Assembly (NCBI RefSeq): GCF_001458215.1
Contig: NZ_CYTW01000006.1
Location: forward strand, 62,001 to 126,000
Direction: 5' to 3'
Length of the DNA: 64,000 bases
DNA from: Shimia thalassica
GTDB lineage: Bacteria; Pseudomonadota; Alphaproteobacteria; Rhodobacterales; Rhodobacteraceae
A program made the position numbers and the translations under genes. A model generated the notes under the pieces. The model was not told the DNA's origin. It did no database searches and was given only the letters and a program-made list of their open reading frames with translations. Positions 1 to 9,332 of the stretch are shown here, one piece after another. Numbering within the stretch: position 1 is the stretch's first letter; each line of letters begins with the position of its first letter.

Positions 1-1
1 A

Positions 2-409
2 GATCTCGAAAAGATGCTCGACATGTTTGCACAGCGTGACACGGCTCTTCGTCAACAAGAGGAAGCCATCAACATGCGTTCGGTTGCGATATCGCTGGCA
101 GACGAAAAAATTGACGCAAAACTGGAAGAACTGAAGCGCGCCGAAGATAGTTTGCGAGAGATGGTGGCCTATGCCTCAACTGCGGCTGAAAAGGACATTA
201 GCCGGCTGACCGAAGTTTATGAAACAATGAAGCCCAAAGAAGCAGCAGCTTTGTTTGAAGAAATGGCGCCTGAATTCGCCGCCGGGTTTCTCGGAAGAAT
301 GCGACCGGAAGCGGCCGCTGGCATTATGGCGGGATTGTCCCCGCAGGTTGCCTATACCGTCAGTGTGGTCCTTGCAGGCCGCAACGCGAATGCACCCAAA
401 AACAAATGA
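2..409 (+). CDS. MotE-like flagellar protein (MgtE N-domain type), 5' truncated by window edge
   Basis: The reading frame is open to the first base, so the start lies left of the window. The visible part is a charged coiled coil (about residues 15-65 of the visible frame), then a short helical repeat region with the pattern KPKEAAALFEEM, RMRPEAAAGIMAGL. This pattern is shared by the MgtE N-terminal domain and by MotE, a periplasmic chaperone of the stator protein MotC in rhizobia. Its place just before motA supports a role in stator or basal-body assembly. It could also be an unnamed MgtE-N-like flagellar protein; the family is fairly clear, the exact role is inferred. Confidence 0.7.
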   Translation, partial: DLEKMLDMFAQRDTALRQQEEAINMRSVAISLADEKIDAKLEELKRAEDSLREMVAYASTAAEKDISRLTEVYETMKPKEAAALFEEMAPEFAAGFLGRMRPEAAAGIMAGLSPQVAYTVSVVLAGRNANAPKNK

Positions 410-538
410 GGCTGCTCAGAATTTCTTAATTGCTTGATGGGAAAGTGAAAAAGAACAGTTTTTCATTTGGACCAGCCATGCGTTTCGGCCTCTTGGAAAA
501 TTTTTCACGTTCGAGTCGTCATTAGGCAGGAGAGAAAT

Positions 539-1408
539 GTGATTGGACTCATCGGTATAGTAACTATCTTTGTGATGGTTTTTGGAGGGTATCTGGCTGC
601 CGGCGGTAAGTTCGCAATTATTCTCAAATCACTTCCGTTTGAAATGATGATGATCGGCGGGGCTGCAATTGGCGCCTTTTTGATCAGCAACGATATGCAT
701 GCCATCAAACACACTGCAAAAGATATCGGAAAGGTGTTCAAAGGTCCGAAGTGGAAACCGGAAGACTACAAAGACTTGCTATGCCTTTTGTACGAACTGA
801 TCCGGCTGGCAAAACAAAACCCGGTCGCGATTGAGCAGGAAATCGAGGAGCCGGAAAGTTCCAAGATATTTAGTAAATACCCAAAAATACTGGAAGATTC
901 CGAAGCAATCGCGCTGATTGCTGATACGCTGCGGTCGGCATCGATGAATTACGACGACCCTCTCCAGGTTGAAGAGGTTCTGGAAAAACGTATGGAGACG
1001 AATCTGCAGAATGCGATGCACTCCAGCCATGCTCTTCAAACCGTTGCAGATGGCTTGCCCGCGCTTGGCATCGTGGCTGCGGTTCTTGGTGTCATCAAAA
1101 CAATGGGATCAATTGACCAGCCTCCGGAAATCTTGGGAAAGATGATCGGTGGGGCGTTGGTGGGAACCTTTCTCGGCGTCTTTCTTGCATACGGACTGGT
1201 CGGGCCTTTTGCTTCCAAAGTTCGCGCGGTTGTTGAGGAAGATAGTCATTTTTACCAACTGATACGCGAAGTTCTGGTGGCAAATTTGCATAGTCATGCT
1301 GCGAATATTTGCATCGAAGTCGGTCGGCAAAACACTCCTGCGCATTGCCGACCAAAATTTGCCGATCTGGAAGACGCCCTGAAGGCCGTCAAGAAAGAAG
1401 CCGCATGA
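539..1408 (+). CDS. motA: Flagellar motor stator protein MotA
   Basis: The protein (289 aa) is the proton-channel stator subunit that pairs with MotB in the inner membrane and drives the rotor. It starts at a GTG (539) behind AGGAGA at 528-533. This start gives the typical N-terminus MIGLIGIVTIFVMVFGGYL with two membrane helices. A large cytoplasmic loop follows (about 65-185), then two C-terminal helices with the family pattern PALGIVAAVLGVIKTMGSI and GALVGTFLGVFLAYGLVGP. The reading frame is open further upstream, but that part does not look coding. motB is not in the window. The stop overlaps the start of the next gene by 4 bases, so the two are probably translationally coupled. Confidence 0.95.
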   Translation: MIGLIGIVTIFVMVFGGYLAAGGKFAIILKSLPFEMMMIGGAAIGAFLISNDMHAIKHTAKDIGKVFKGPKWKPEDYKDLLCLLYELIRLAKQNPVAIEQEIEEPESSKIFSKYPKILEDSEAIALIADTLRSASMNYDDPLQVEEVLEKRMETNLQNAMHSSHALQTVADGLPALGIVAAVLGVIKTMGSIDQPPEILGKMIGGALVGTFLGVFLAYGLVGPFASKVRAVVEEDSHFYQLIREVLVANLHSHAANICIEVGRQNTPAHCRPKFADLEDALKAVKKEAA

Positions 1409-3669
1409 GATTGTTTGCCGGATTGATCGTGTTTCTCTTGTCTCTGGCCCCAACGGTGTCTGCGTCAGAAATTGTTGTGAAATCTGGAGAACACGCGGAC
1501 TTTACCAGAATTGTGGTTACCTTGCCCAAGGCCAGCACCAGCTGGAGCTTTTTACCGAAGGGTGCAAACTATGTCCTCAAAGTTAATGAGCCAGATCCAA
1601 CATTCGAAATTTCGACTGTGTTTGACCGCATTCCACGAAGTCGCCTTACGTCTTTAAACCCAGGTAGTTCACCTGAAAGTCTAGAGTTCGAATTGGGATG
1701 TGAATGTGAAGCCATCGCCAAAAAGTACGACGGCAGGTTCATCGTCATCGATATCAAATCAATTGAGAAAACAGAAAAGGAAAGGCTGCGTTTGACGGCG
1801 CCTTTGTCTCTAGCGACGGCAAATTCCTCGTTGCGATTGCTGAACCAGCTTCAGGCGGCAAAACAGTCTCAAAAAGATACCCTAGCCGCCGATAGCCTCA
1901 AACAAGAAGTTTTATCAATTACTCCACATTTGAATACGGATCGAAACCAAAGTCTTTCGCAAACAGCGCTTGTCGAAAAAATTGCCAAAGCGGCAAGCCG
2001 AGGAGAGCTTCAAATTGCTCTTACCACGAGCAGTGATACCGCGCCTGCAGTAACACTTATAGAACGACCAAAAGTGAAGCCGAGTGTTGCGGTTGAGGCT
2101 TCAAGTCTAACGCAGATTAGAGTGACCAACGATGCAATACAAAATGGATTTAGCCAGGATCTACAAACGTTGATGCCGGGCGAAGCCATTGTTTGTTTAG
2201 ATGCAACGCTCGTTGATTTTTCAACCTGGGAGACCGATACGTCCTTTGGACAGGGAATTGGAAATGCTCGAAGAGCCTTATTTGATGAGTTTGACCGACC
2301 AAATATTGACGCGGCAAAACTGCTAACAAAGCTGTATTTACATTTTTCTTTTGGCGCTGAAGCGCACCGCTTGTTACAAAGCCTGCCAAGTTCTCGTGAA
2401 ACTGATGTCTTAATGGACCTCGCGCGCATCATGGACGGGCAAAGTCCAAGAAATCAAAACTTATTCGAAAACCAGTCAGGGTGCAGCGGAGCGGCGATCC
2501 TGTGGAGTTTGTTATCGAACTCCAATCAGCAACTGAACGACAACGACTATCAGGCAGTGCTTTTGTCGGTGAGTGCTATGCCGCTACATATGCGAACCTA
2601 TTTGGGGCCTAAGGTGGCCAACCGTTTGCTTGATCTCGGAGAAATCGAAACGGCGGCCCAGCTTTTGTCGTTGAGCAGTCGTGGTAGTGAAATGCCCTCT
2701 ACAGAACACAAATTGGGAGAGGCATCGATTTTGATAGCCCGAGAAGAGGTAAAGGAAGCGGAAGAAATTATTGATGAAATTCTGGAGACAGAAAACGAAA
2801 TAAATCCTGAGGTTCTGGCAACTAAAATGGAAATTCTCGAAAATCAAAAATCTCGACCAGACATCGAAACCTTGGATTTGGCCAGTGCTTTTGCAACCGA
2901 GCATCGAAACACACCCCAAGCCATGAAAACCAAAGAAACTCAAATACATGCGTATTTATTGGCCGGTGATTTTGAGAAGGCATTTTTGACGATTGATGAA
3001 AGTCGCTCCGAACAAGATCCGTCTTTTCGAGACAAATTTTTATCCAAAGCGTTTGTATCGCTATCCGAGAATGGAGACCGGCTTGATTTTCTCGCGCTGG
3101 CGACCCGGTATGAGGTGACGAGCGAGCCATTGACCAAAGACGCACTCAAGCGTTTGGCCTCGCGGTTTATCGATGAAGGATTTTCAAGCGAAGCCCTGAA
3201 GATTCTAGGCGCTTTTTCTCTTCACTATGTTGATGACGAAATCAGGCTGTTGCGTGCCAAGGCCGCATTGATCGAACGCAAGCCGTATCTCGCAGCTGCC
3301 GAACTTCTGAGTGTCGAGGGAGAAGAGGCTAATAAGCTTCGAGCTTTGGCATTTTCAGCGACGGGAAATCATGGTGAGGCAGAAATCTTGTACGAAGATC
3401 TTGGTGATCGGGGAAGTGCCACCAAAGAAGCATGGCAGGCAAAGAACTGGGCGTCCTTGGAAAATTCGACTGGCACTGGGTTTCAAGCTGCTGTTGCCCT
3501 CGCTGCTCAAGAACCTGAACAGCCCCAGCAGGGACGCGCAACGATCCTTGAACAAAGCCGCTCGTTGTTACAACAAAGCGCCCTCGCAAGAGAACTTTTG
3601 GGGCAGGTAAGGGCGTCAATTGGGACAACCGGCGAAGAGGTCTCTGGACGTGAGTTAGATCCACTCTGA
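1405..3669 (+). CDS. Exported TPR-like protein of the flagellar cluster, function unknown
   Basis: The product (754 aa) begins MRLFAGLIVFLLSLAPTVSA, a clear signal peptide with cleavage near residue 20. The ATG at 1405 overlaps the motA stop (ATGA). The first 130 residues look like a beta-rich domain. From about residue 330 the protein is made of alpha-helical pairs of the tetratricopeptide/SEL1 kind (for example LLDLGEIETAAQLLSL, AYLLAGDFEKAFLTI). The C-terminus is acidic. I recognise no enzyme motif. Coupling to motA and its periplasmic location suggest a scaffold at the stator or basal body, but that is inference. Neighbours: motA upstream, a lytic transglycosylase downstream. Confidence 0.8.
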   Translation: MRLFAGLIVFLLSLAPTVSASEIVVKSGEHADFTRIVVTLPKASTSWSFLPKGANYVLKVNEPDPTFEISTVFDRIPRSRLTSLNPGSSPESLEFELGCECEAIAKKYDGRFIVIDIKSIEKTEKERLRLTAPLSLATANSSLRLLNQLQAAKQSQKDTLAADSLKQEVLSITPHLNTDRNQSLSQTALVEKIAKAASRGELQIALTTSSDTAPAVTLIERPKVKPSVAVEASSLTQIRVTNDAIQNGFSQDLQTLMPGEAIVCLDATLVDFSTWETDTSFGQGIGNARRALFDEFDRPNIDAAKLLTKLYLHFSFGAEAHRLLQSLPSSRETDVLMDLARIMDGQSPRNQNLFENQSGCSGAAILWSLLSNSNQQLNDNDYQAVLLSVSAMPLHMRTYLGPKVANRLLDLGEIETAAQLLSLSSRGSEMPSTEHKLGEASILIAREEVKEAEEIIDEILETENEINPEVLATKMEILENQKSRPDIETLDLASAFATEHRNTPQAMKTKETQIHAYLLAGDFEKAFLTIDESRSEQDPSFRDKFLSKAFVSLSENGDRLDFLALATRYEVTSEPLTKDALKRLASRFIDEGFSSEALKILGAFSLHYVDDEIRLLRAKAALIERKPYLAAAELLSVEGEEANKLRALAFSATGNHGEAEILYEDLGDRGSATKEAWQAKNWASLENSTGTGFQAAVALAAQEPEQPQQGRATILEQSRSLLQQSALARELLGQVRASIGTTGEEVSGRELDPL

Positions 3670-3731
3670 TTACAATTTATAAATAACTGTCTCCTAACGT
3701 GAGCGCTAAGTTGTTTGCAGAAGGCATTCCC

Positions 3732-4493
3732 ATGACCGTGTTAGTTTACAAAGCCGATATGTCTGTCACTGGCTACGTCATGGTTTCAGCAGTTTTGTTC
3801 ATTGTTGCTGTAAGTTCTGCTGGGGCCAAACAAGTCGCCTTCACCAATGATCAGGGCGCGCTTTGTGAGCGAGCCGCAGAAGACGCATCGCGTGAAACAG
3901 GAGTTCCATTGGACTTGCTACGTGCTGTGGCCCGAACAGAAACAGGGCGAACCAAAAACGGGAAATTTGGTCCTTGGCCGTGGACCGTGAACGCGAATGG
4001 CAAAGGTTACTGGTTCGAAAGTGACGAACAGGCACGTGCATTTGCCTTTGGCCAATACAAAGAAGGCGCCCGCAGCTTTGACGTGGGGTGTTTTCAGATA
4101 AACTATCGTTGGCACGGCCACGCGTTTCGCTCTCTTGAACACATGTTCGAACCTAAAGCGAACGCGGCGTATGCTGCCAAGTTTTTGTTGGAGCTTTACC
4201 GCGAAAAGGGTGAGTGGACGCAGGCAGTTGGCGCCTATCATTCACGGACGCCCAAGTATGCAAAGGCCTACATCTCCAATTTTGAAAAGCATCAAGCCCA
4301 GATTGGCCGTGAACAGGATACGCAACAAACAAACATCAATTCGGTTGTTCTTGGCACCAAAGCCAACAGATTTCCTCTGCTAAGAGAGGTGACGCCCGGC
4401 ACTACTCACCTCGGTTCATTGGTGCCGGTTGTCCAAACAAACCCGACAAAGGGGCGCTTTTCGAGCGTTCGCGGGGGCCTTTTCTTCGAATGA
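3732..4493 (+). CDS. Flagellar-cluster lytic transglycosylase (SLT domain)
   Basis: The product (253 aa) would cut peptidoglycan so that the flagellar rod or stator can pass. The ATG at 3732 follows CAGAAGG with good spacing; a GTG at 3699 is an alternative start, adding 11 residues. A hydrophobic helix (about 16-31) looks like an uncleaved anchor or signal. The SLT fold follows: LLRAVARTETGR with the likely catalytic Glu70, then DVGCFQINYRWHG (118-130) and AVGAYHSR. The C-terminal 60 residues are low in motif content. The stop overlaps the flhA start (ATGA). A muramidase role matches FlgJ-type SLT enzymes, because the FlgJ-like protein at 18168-18452 lacks such a domain. Confidence 0.85.
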   Translation: MTVLVYKADMSVTGYVMVSAVLFIVAVSSAGAKQVAFTNDQGALCERAAEDASRETGVPLDLLRAVARTETGRTKNGKFGPWPWTVNANGKGYWFESDEQARAFAFGQYKEGARSFDVGCFQINYRWHGHAFRSLEHMFEPKANAAYAAKFLLELYREKGEWTQAVGAYHSRTPKYAKAYISNFEKHQAQIGREQDTQQTNINSVVLGTKANRFPLLREVTPGTTHLGSLVPVVQTNPTKGRFSSVRGGLFFE

Positions 4494-6559
4494 CTCTCAA
4501 AGGGAATCCCACGATCTTTCTTGCGATCGCACTGATCGCGATCATTGTCATGATGATTTTGCCGGTGCCCGCATGGGTTCTGGATGTTGGACTGGCGTTC
4601 TCGTTTGCGCTCGCTATTTTGATTTTTACCATCACCCTTTTTATTGAGCGCCCTTTAGACTTTTCAACGTTCCCGACCGTTTTGTTGGCATCATTGATGC
4701 TTCGCTTGGCCCTCAATGTGTCTTCAACCAAATTGATAATCGGACAAGGACACTCCGGAACCGGAGCAGCGGGTCATGTGATCGAGGGTTTTGCCAGTTT
4801 TGTCATGGGGGGAAACGTATTCCTTGGTTTGGTGGTGTTTAGCGTACTCCTCATCGTGAACTTTATGGTTATCACCAAAGGCGCCGCACGGATGGCAGAG
4901 GTTGGCGCGCGATTTGCGCTGGATGGGATGCCGGGAAAACAGCTTGCCATTGATGCGGACATGTCAGCTGGCGCGATCAACCACCAAGAGGCCAAATTAC
5001 GGAGGGACATTGAGCAGCAGGAAACGACATTCTTCGGTTCTTTGGATGGTGCGTCAAAGTTCGTGAAAGGAGACGCTGTTGCCGGGTTACTGATAACCCT
5101 TTTGAACATTGTTGTCGGGCTGATTATGGGCGTAACAGTCCATGGAATGGGGTTTTCGACAGCGTTTGAAACCTATGCGATTTTGACGGTTGGGGATGGA
5201 CTGGTCACTCAAATTCCGGCTGTCATCATTTCAATCGCCTCTGCACTTCTTTTGGCACGGGGCGGCGCCGCGGGGTCGACAGATGTGACCCTTTTCAAGC
5301 AGTTCGGAGCGCATCCCGGAGCCTTGGGAACAGTCGGTTTTTTGATGTTTTTGTTTGCGATGGTTCCCGGTTTGCCATTCCTTCCCTTTTCTGCGGGGGC
5401 GTTGGCGCTGGGCGGCATCGCATATTGGAAATTTCAAAAACCGACGGCTTCCGAAAATGACGTTTTAGATGGGGTCGAAAAACCTCCTGAAGCATTCGAA
5501 AAAACCATGGGTGATATTCTGGAATTGGATGACATTCATGTTGAGTTTGCCACAGATTTGATTGCACTCGTCTTGGATTCCGGCATCGGCATTGATGCCA
5601 GAATTGCAAGCATGCGGACCCATATTGCAACGAATTTTGGGCTTATCATCCCCGAGATTCGGCTGACTGACGATCCTGCGCTTCCCAATGGAACCTATGT
5701 AATTCGAATTCAGGGCGTACCCCAGGTTCAGGCACAGCTATATCCCAACAAGGTCTTGGCGCTTATTCCAAACGAGACCGTTGACAGCCTCCCCTCAGGG
5801 ATTGATGTGGAAGAGCCTGTTTATGGTGCTGCGGCGCGATGGGTTGCCGCGAACGAAAGCGAGAAGGCGGCTCTATTAGGCATTACAACCGTGTCGCCTT
5901 CCGAGGTTTTGGCCACTCATTTGTTGGAAACCATTAAGCGGAATTTCGGACGGTTGCTGACCCTAAAGTCCATGCGTCGCATTCTGGATGAGATGACGAG
6001 TCTCTCAAATTCAGAGCATGCAGAAGCAAATCGGAAGATGCTGGACGACTTGTTGCCAGACAAAGTGCCAATGGACCTGTTGCACAAAATACTGAAGCTT
6101 CTTTTGGAAGAGCGCGTCTCAATCCGAAACCTACCTTTGATTCTTGAAGCGGTATCCGAAGTCCGACAACTGGGCAATGCCGAAGTGATTTGTGAGCATG
6201 TGCGCCAAAGGTTGGGATTTCAGTTGGTTTCCGAGATGCGCCGGAACGACGGTACAATTCCTCTCGTGCAGCTAGCGCCCGAGTGGGAAGAAGCGTTCTC
6301 CAGTTATCAACTTGAAACCGAACGAGGCGCGGATATTGCTCTTCCGCCGGACCTTTTTACTCAATTGGCGACATCAATTTCCGAGAAATTGTCAGAAGCG
6401 GGAGATAGAGGGGCATTTGCTGCGTTGGTGACCTCTTCGCAAAGGCGCCGTTTTCTCCGTTTGGTGATGAACTCAAAAGGGATTTCTAATCCCGTGTTTT
6501 CCTTTGAGGAAATCGGCTTGGACGCGCGGCCAGCATTGGTTGGTGTTGTGCCGCTATGA
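4490..6559 (+). CDS. flhA: Flagellar type III export gate protein FlhA
   Basis: The product (689 aa, usual length) is the large export-gate subunit. Eight N-terminal membrane helices cover about residues 1-315. They include the conserved FHIPEP stretch around MLRLALNVSSTKLI (70-84) and the cytoplasmic loop NFMVITKGAARMAEV and RFALDGMPGKQ. The C-terminal half (about 345-689) is the cytoplasmic ring domain that docks chaperone-substrate complexes. The ATG overlaps the stop of the transglycosylase gene and the stop overlaps fliR (ATGA). The gene therefore sits inside a tightly coupled run with fliR and flhB, its partners in the gate. Confidence 0.97.
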   Translation: MTLKGNPTIFLAIALIAIIVMMILPVPAWVLDVGLAFSFALAILIFTITLFIERPLDFSTFPTVLLASLMLRLALNVSSTKLIIGQGHSGTGAAGHVIEGFASFVMGGNVFLGLVVFSVLLIVNFMVITKGAARMAEVGARFALDGMPGKQLAIDADMSAGAINHQEAKLRRDIEQQETTFFGSLDGASKFVKGDAVAGLLITLLNIVVGLIMGVTVHGMGFSTAFETYAILTVGDGLVTQIPAVIISIASALLLARGGAAGSTDVTLFKQFGAHPGALGTVGFLMFLFAMVPGLPFLPFSAGALALGGIAYWKFQKPTASENDVLDGVEKPPEAFEKTMGDILELDDIHVEFATDLIALVLDSGIGIDARIASMRTHIATNFGLIIPEIRLTDDPALPNGTYVIRIQGVPQVQAQLYPNKVLALIPNETVDSLPSGIDVEEPVYGAAARWVAANESEKAALLGITTVSPSEVLATHLLETIKRNFGRLLTLKSMRRILDEMTSLSNSEHAEANRKMLDDLLPDKVPMDLLHKILKLLLEERVSIRNLPLILEAVSEVRQLGNAEVICEHVRQRLGFQLVSEMRRNDGTIPLVQLAPEWEEAFSSYQLETERGADIALPPDLFTQLATSISEKLSEAGDRGAFAALVTSSQRRRFLRLVMNSKGISNPVFSFEEIGLDARPALVGVVPL

Positions 6560-7323
6560 CGCTTACCTTTGCTGATTGGGTTGAATCGCAATTCTGGTTG
6601 GGTTTTTTTGTATTTCTACGGGTGGGTGGCGTTGTCGGCCTTGCCCCCGGATTTGGCAAGCAATTCTTGCCAGCCCGAATTCGCCTTGTCATCGCTGTGC
6701 TCTTGACCGTTCTTGTAGTGCCTCTAACCCCTGAAATAACTCTGGATACGTTGGGCGTCTCTCAGCTTTTTTCCATTTTTTTCATCGAGATGGCAATCGG
6801 TCTCCTTCTGGGCATTGGTGTGCGTGCATTTGTTTTTACATTGCACATTGCAGGCTCCATTGCCGCCCAGGCAACTTCATTGGCGCAGCTGGCCGGATCG
6901 AATGTAACCGAGCCTGCACCAGCGGTGGGTCAGGTTTTGGTTATCAGTGGGCTCGCGCTTGCCATGATAATGAGGTTGCCCGAGCACTTGGTTGTCTACT
7001 TGGTAAAGTCTTACGCGATATTTCCTTTTGGGGCTTTGCCTCTCACGGAAGGCGTTGTGCCTTGGGGCATTCGTGGACTTGCGTCGGCCTTCTCACTCGG
7101 GTTTCAACTCGCGGCCCCCTTTGTCGCGATTTCGCTTTTGTACAATTTGACGTTGGGCGTCATAAATCGCGCGATGCCCCAACTCATGGTGGTTTTCATT
7201 GGGGCACCGGCTATTACAGCAAGCAGCCTGATCCTTCTTGCACTTCTTGCTTCGGTAATGACCATGGTGTGGTGGCAAGCGTTCGAGGCCTATTTGATGG
7301 CGCCTTTCCCGGTGCAGCCATGA
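6556..7323 (+). CDS. fliR: Flagellar export gate protein FliR
   Basis: The product (255 aa) is an integral membrane protein with about six hydrophobic segments. Its N-terminal region has RVGGVVGLAPGFGKQFLPARIRL and it ends near MPQLMVVFIGAPA, both typical of the FliR/SpaR family. FliR forms the export channel with FliP and FliQ. It overlaps flhA upstream and flhB downstream by 4 bases each. fliQ lies on the opposite strand in the flgB operon (12002-12271), and fliP is not in the window. Confidence 0.95.
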   Translation: MTLTFADWVESQFWLGFFVFLRVGGVVGLAPGFGKQFLPARIRLVIAVLLTVLVVPLTPEITLDTLGVSQLFSIFFIEMAIGLLLGIGVRAFVFTLHIAGSIAAQATSLAQLAGSNVTEPAPAVGQVLVISGLALAMIMRLPEHLVVYLVKSYAIFPFGALPLTEGVVPWGIRGLASAFSLGFQLAAPFVAISLLYNLTLGVINRAMPQLMVVFIGAPAITASSLILLALLASVMTMVWWQAFEAYLMAPFPVQP

Positions 7324-8396
7324 GTGCAGAAGACGATAGCGAAAAGTCCTTTGACCCAACTCCGCAAAAACTAGAGAAGGCACGGCGCAAAGGAGAAATT
7401 GCCAAGTCGCTGGATGTTCAGGTGGCCGCCGCTTATGCGGGGTTTTGTTTGTGTCTGGCGGCCGTGGGTGGTTCCGTTCTTCTTTCGACAGCGGCCCGAC
7501 TCCGGTATCCTTTTGAGTTTACGAACGAATTTTCCAATCAAATTTTCGATGGTGCGTTTCCCGCTGCGGTGGCGGGATGGGGCGTAAAGATCGCTTCGGG
7601 GCTGGTTCCACTTTTCGCGGTGCCGGCTATCTTTGTGCTTCTGAGCATACTCCTGCAGCGCGCGTTCACCTTTGTACCGTCAAAACTGCAGTTCAAGATG
7701 AGCCGGATTAACCCCTTACAGAATGCAAAGTCCAAATTCGGTCGAAGCGGATTGTTCGAGTTTGCAAAGAGCTTCATCAAGTTGATGTTTTATTCGATTT
7801 GTTTGGGGCTACTCTTGCGGGCGCGTCTGGATGAAATGGCACAGCTCATTCATTCAGAGCCTCAAGCACTCATGATGGGTATTGGGGCGCTGACCTTGGA
7901 ATTTTTGTTAATCAGCGTGTTGATTACTGCGGCGATCGCAACGATCGATCTTCTATGGCAACGACAAGAGCACATCCGGAAAAATATGATGTCTCGCAAA
8001 GAGTTGACCGACGAAGCAAAGGACAACGAGGGCGACGCGCAACTCAAACAGAAAAGAAGACAGCGAGCGCAGCAAATTGCGCTCACTCAGATGATGCAGG
8101 ATGTTCCGTCTGCGGACGTTGTGATCGTAAATCCAACACATTATGCGGTCGCGCTAAAATGGAGTCGACAGAAGCAATCGGCCCCGGTGTGTGTTGCAAA
8201 AGGTGTTGACGAAATTGCCGGGAAAATTCGCGAACTAGCACAAGAAAATGCTGTTCCGATTCACAGCGATCCCCCGTGCGCGAGACTGTTGTTTGCAACT
8301 GTAGAGATCGGCAATGAGATCGCACCAGACCACTATTTGGCAGTGGCAGCTGCGATCCGGTTTTCGGAAGAAATGAGAAGGAAGACGTGGAAATGA
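7320..8396 (+). CDS. flhB: Flagellar export switch protein FlhB
   Basis: The product (358 aa) controls the switch from rod/hook to filament export. The ATG at 7320 overlaps the fliR stop and gives the family N-terminus DPTPQKLEKARRKGEIAKS. Four membrane segments follow (about 36-210). The cytoplasmic part carries the self-cleavage site NPTH (271-274) in VIVNPTHYAVALKW, so autocleavage between Asn and Pro is expected. An open frame runs upstream to 7062 inside fliR but is a shadow. The stop overlaps the next gene by ATGA. Confidence 0.96.
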   Translation: MSAEDDSEKSFDPTPQKLEKARRKGEIAKSLDVQVAAAYAGFCLCLAAVGGSVLLSTAARLRYPFEFTNEFSNQIFDGAFPAAVAGWGVKIASGLVPLFAVPAIFVLLSILLQRAFTFVPSKLQFKMSRINPLQNAKSKFGRSGLFEFAKSFIKLMFYSICLGLLLRARLDEMAQLIHSEPQALMMGIGALTLEFLLISVLITAAIATIDLLWQRQEHIRKNMMSRKELTDEAKDNEGDAQLKQKRRQRAQQIALTQMMQDVPSADVVIVNPTHYAVALKWSRQKQSAPVCVAKGVDEIAGKIRELAQENAVPIHSDPPCARLLFATVEIGNEIAPDHYLAVAAAIRFSEEMRRKTWK

Positions 8397-8812
8397 GCAA
8401 CCTTGACCAGCGTATGAGGGGGCTTTTGACAGTGTTAAAGGCGAAAGAAGATGCTCAAAAATCAAAGATGGCAGAGATTCATAGGGAAGAAACCCACTTA
8501 CGCGAAGTTGCTACCAAGCTTGACCATAACAAGATCGAAGCGATGCAATGCGACCCAACCCTAAAACAGCTTGGGGTGGACATTGCGCAATTGAGGTGGA
8601 TTGGCGAGAGAAGGCGCGAGGTCAATCTTCGGCTTGCGAATGTTCTGGCGCGAAAAGAATCCAGCTTGCAGGATTATAGGATGGCGTTTGGGCGCACGCA
8701 GTCGCTTCAGAACTTGGCCGCCAAAAACAAAACCGCCGAAGTCCGCAAAAAGGCATCTCAAGAAATTGAAAAGTCGTTGGCACAGGCTCTCTTTAGGACG
8801 GGTAAAAGCTAA
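8393..8812 (+). CDS. FliJ-like coiled-coil flagellar protein
   Basis: The product (139 aa) is almost entirely charged helix with heptad-like spacing and no membrane segment. The size, the coiled coil and the place at the end of the flhA-fliR-flhB run fit FliJ, the central stalk of the FliI ATPase, though FliJ sequences are poorly conserved. The ATG at 8393 overlaps the flhB stop (ATGA) behind GAAGGAAG. The gene ends convergently with fliL, and the two stops overlap by 4 bases (8809-8812). Another general coiled-coil export component is possible. Confidence 0.7.
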   Translation: MSNLDQRMRGLLTVLKAKEDAQKSKMAEIHREETHLREVATKLDHNKIEAMQCDPTLKQLGVDIAQLRWIGERRREVNLRLANVLARKESSLQDYRMAFGRTQSLQNLAAKNKTAEVRKKASQEIEKSLAQALFRTGKS

Positions 8813-9321
8813 ATTTCTTGCCGAGCCAGATCCAGTATCAATACGTCGGACACAACGTCGCCGAGTGTTTTCTGGGCCGTTTCAAGCAGAGCCGTCCGAA
8901 GTACCTTCAGATTGGAAGAGTTGGTGAACATGCCTTTGAAGCCGCCCATGTTGGCATGATCAAACATCACCTGCAAAAGAGCGTCTCGAAGTTTTGGCTC
9001 GCGTTCGAAAACAAGATCCTTGTTGCCTGAAACAACCTCAATACTGAGGGAAATCAGAACCAGCGATTCAACGGCTTCTTCCTGTACGATGGGAATGACA
9101 AATTGGTTATTGAGCTTTGCGTAATCCTTATCAACGGCTGAAATGCTGTCTTCTACTTCTTCGCCTTTGGTTAGATTAGTTAGGCCGCCATGTTCGAAAG
9201 CGACACATTCCTCGGATAGGTCTTCAGGTTTTTCTGCATTTTCTTGCTTCAGGTAAAAACCCGCACCAGCGCCAAGGCCGACGCCGAACAGTGCCAGCAA
9301 GATTGGAAGAACTTTTTTCAA
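8809..9321 (-). CDS. fliL: Flagellar basal-body associated protein FliL
   Basis: The product (170 aa) has one N-terminal membrane helix (MKKVLPILLALFGVGLGAGAGFYL) and a periplasmic domain. That domain carries the FliL pattern around FVIPIVQEEAVESLVLISLSIEV, followed by a C-terminal helix pair. FliL proteins surround the MotA/MotB stator and support torque. It is the last gene of the leftward flgB-flgC-fliE-fliQ-flgF-flgG-flgA-flgH run, 11 bases after flgH. The 4-base convergent overlap with the FliJ-like gene leaves no room for an intergenic terminator. Confidence 0.88.
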   Translation of the reverse strand: MKKVLPILLALFGVGLGAGAGFYLKQENAEKPEDLSEECVAFEHGGLTNLTKGEEVEDSISAVDKDYAKLNNQFVIPIVQEEAVESLVLISLSIEVVSGNKDLVFEREPKLRDALLQVMFDHANMGGFKGMFTNSSNLKVLRTALLETAQKTLGDVVSDVLILDLARQEI

Positions 9322-9332
9322 TGCGCTGTCCC

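Noticed and set aside
679-686. TTTGATCA inside motA as a GntR operator
   Set aside because: It lies deep in coding sequence, far from polyamine genes, and is expected by chance. The copy at 49802-49809 inside rlmN was rejected for the same reason.
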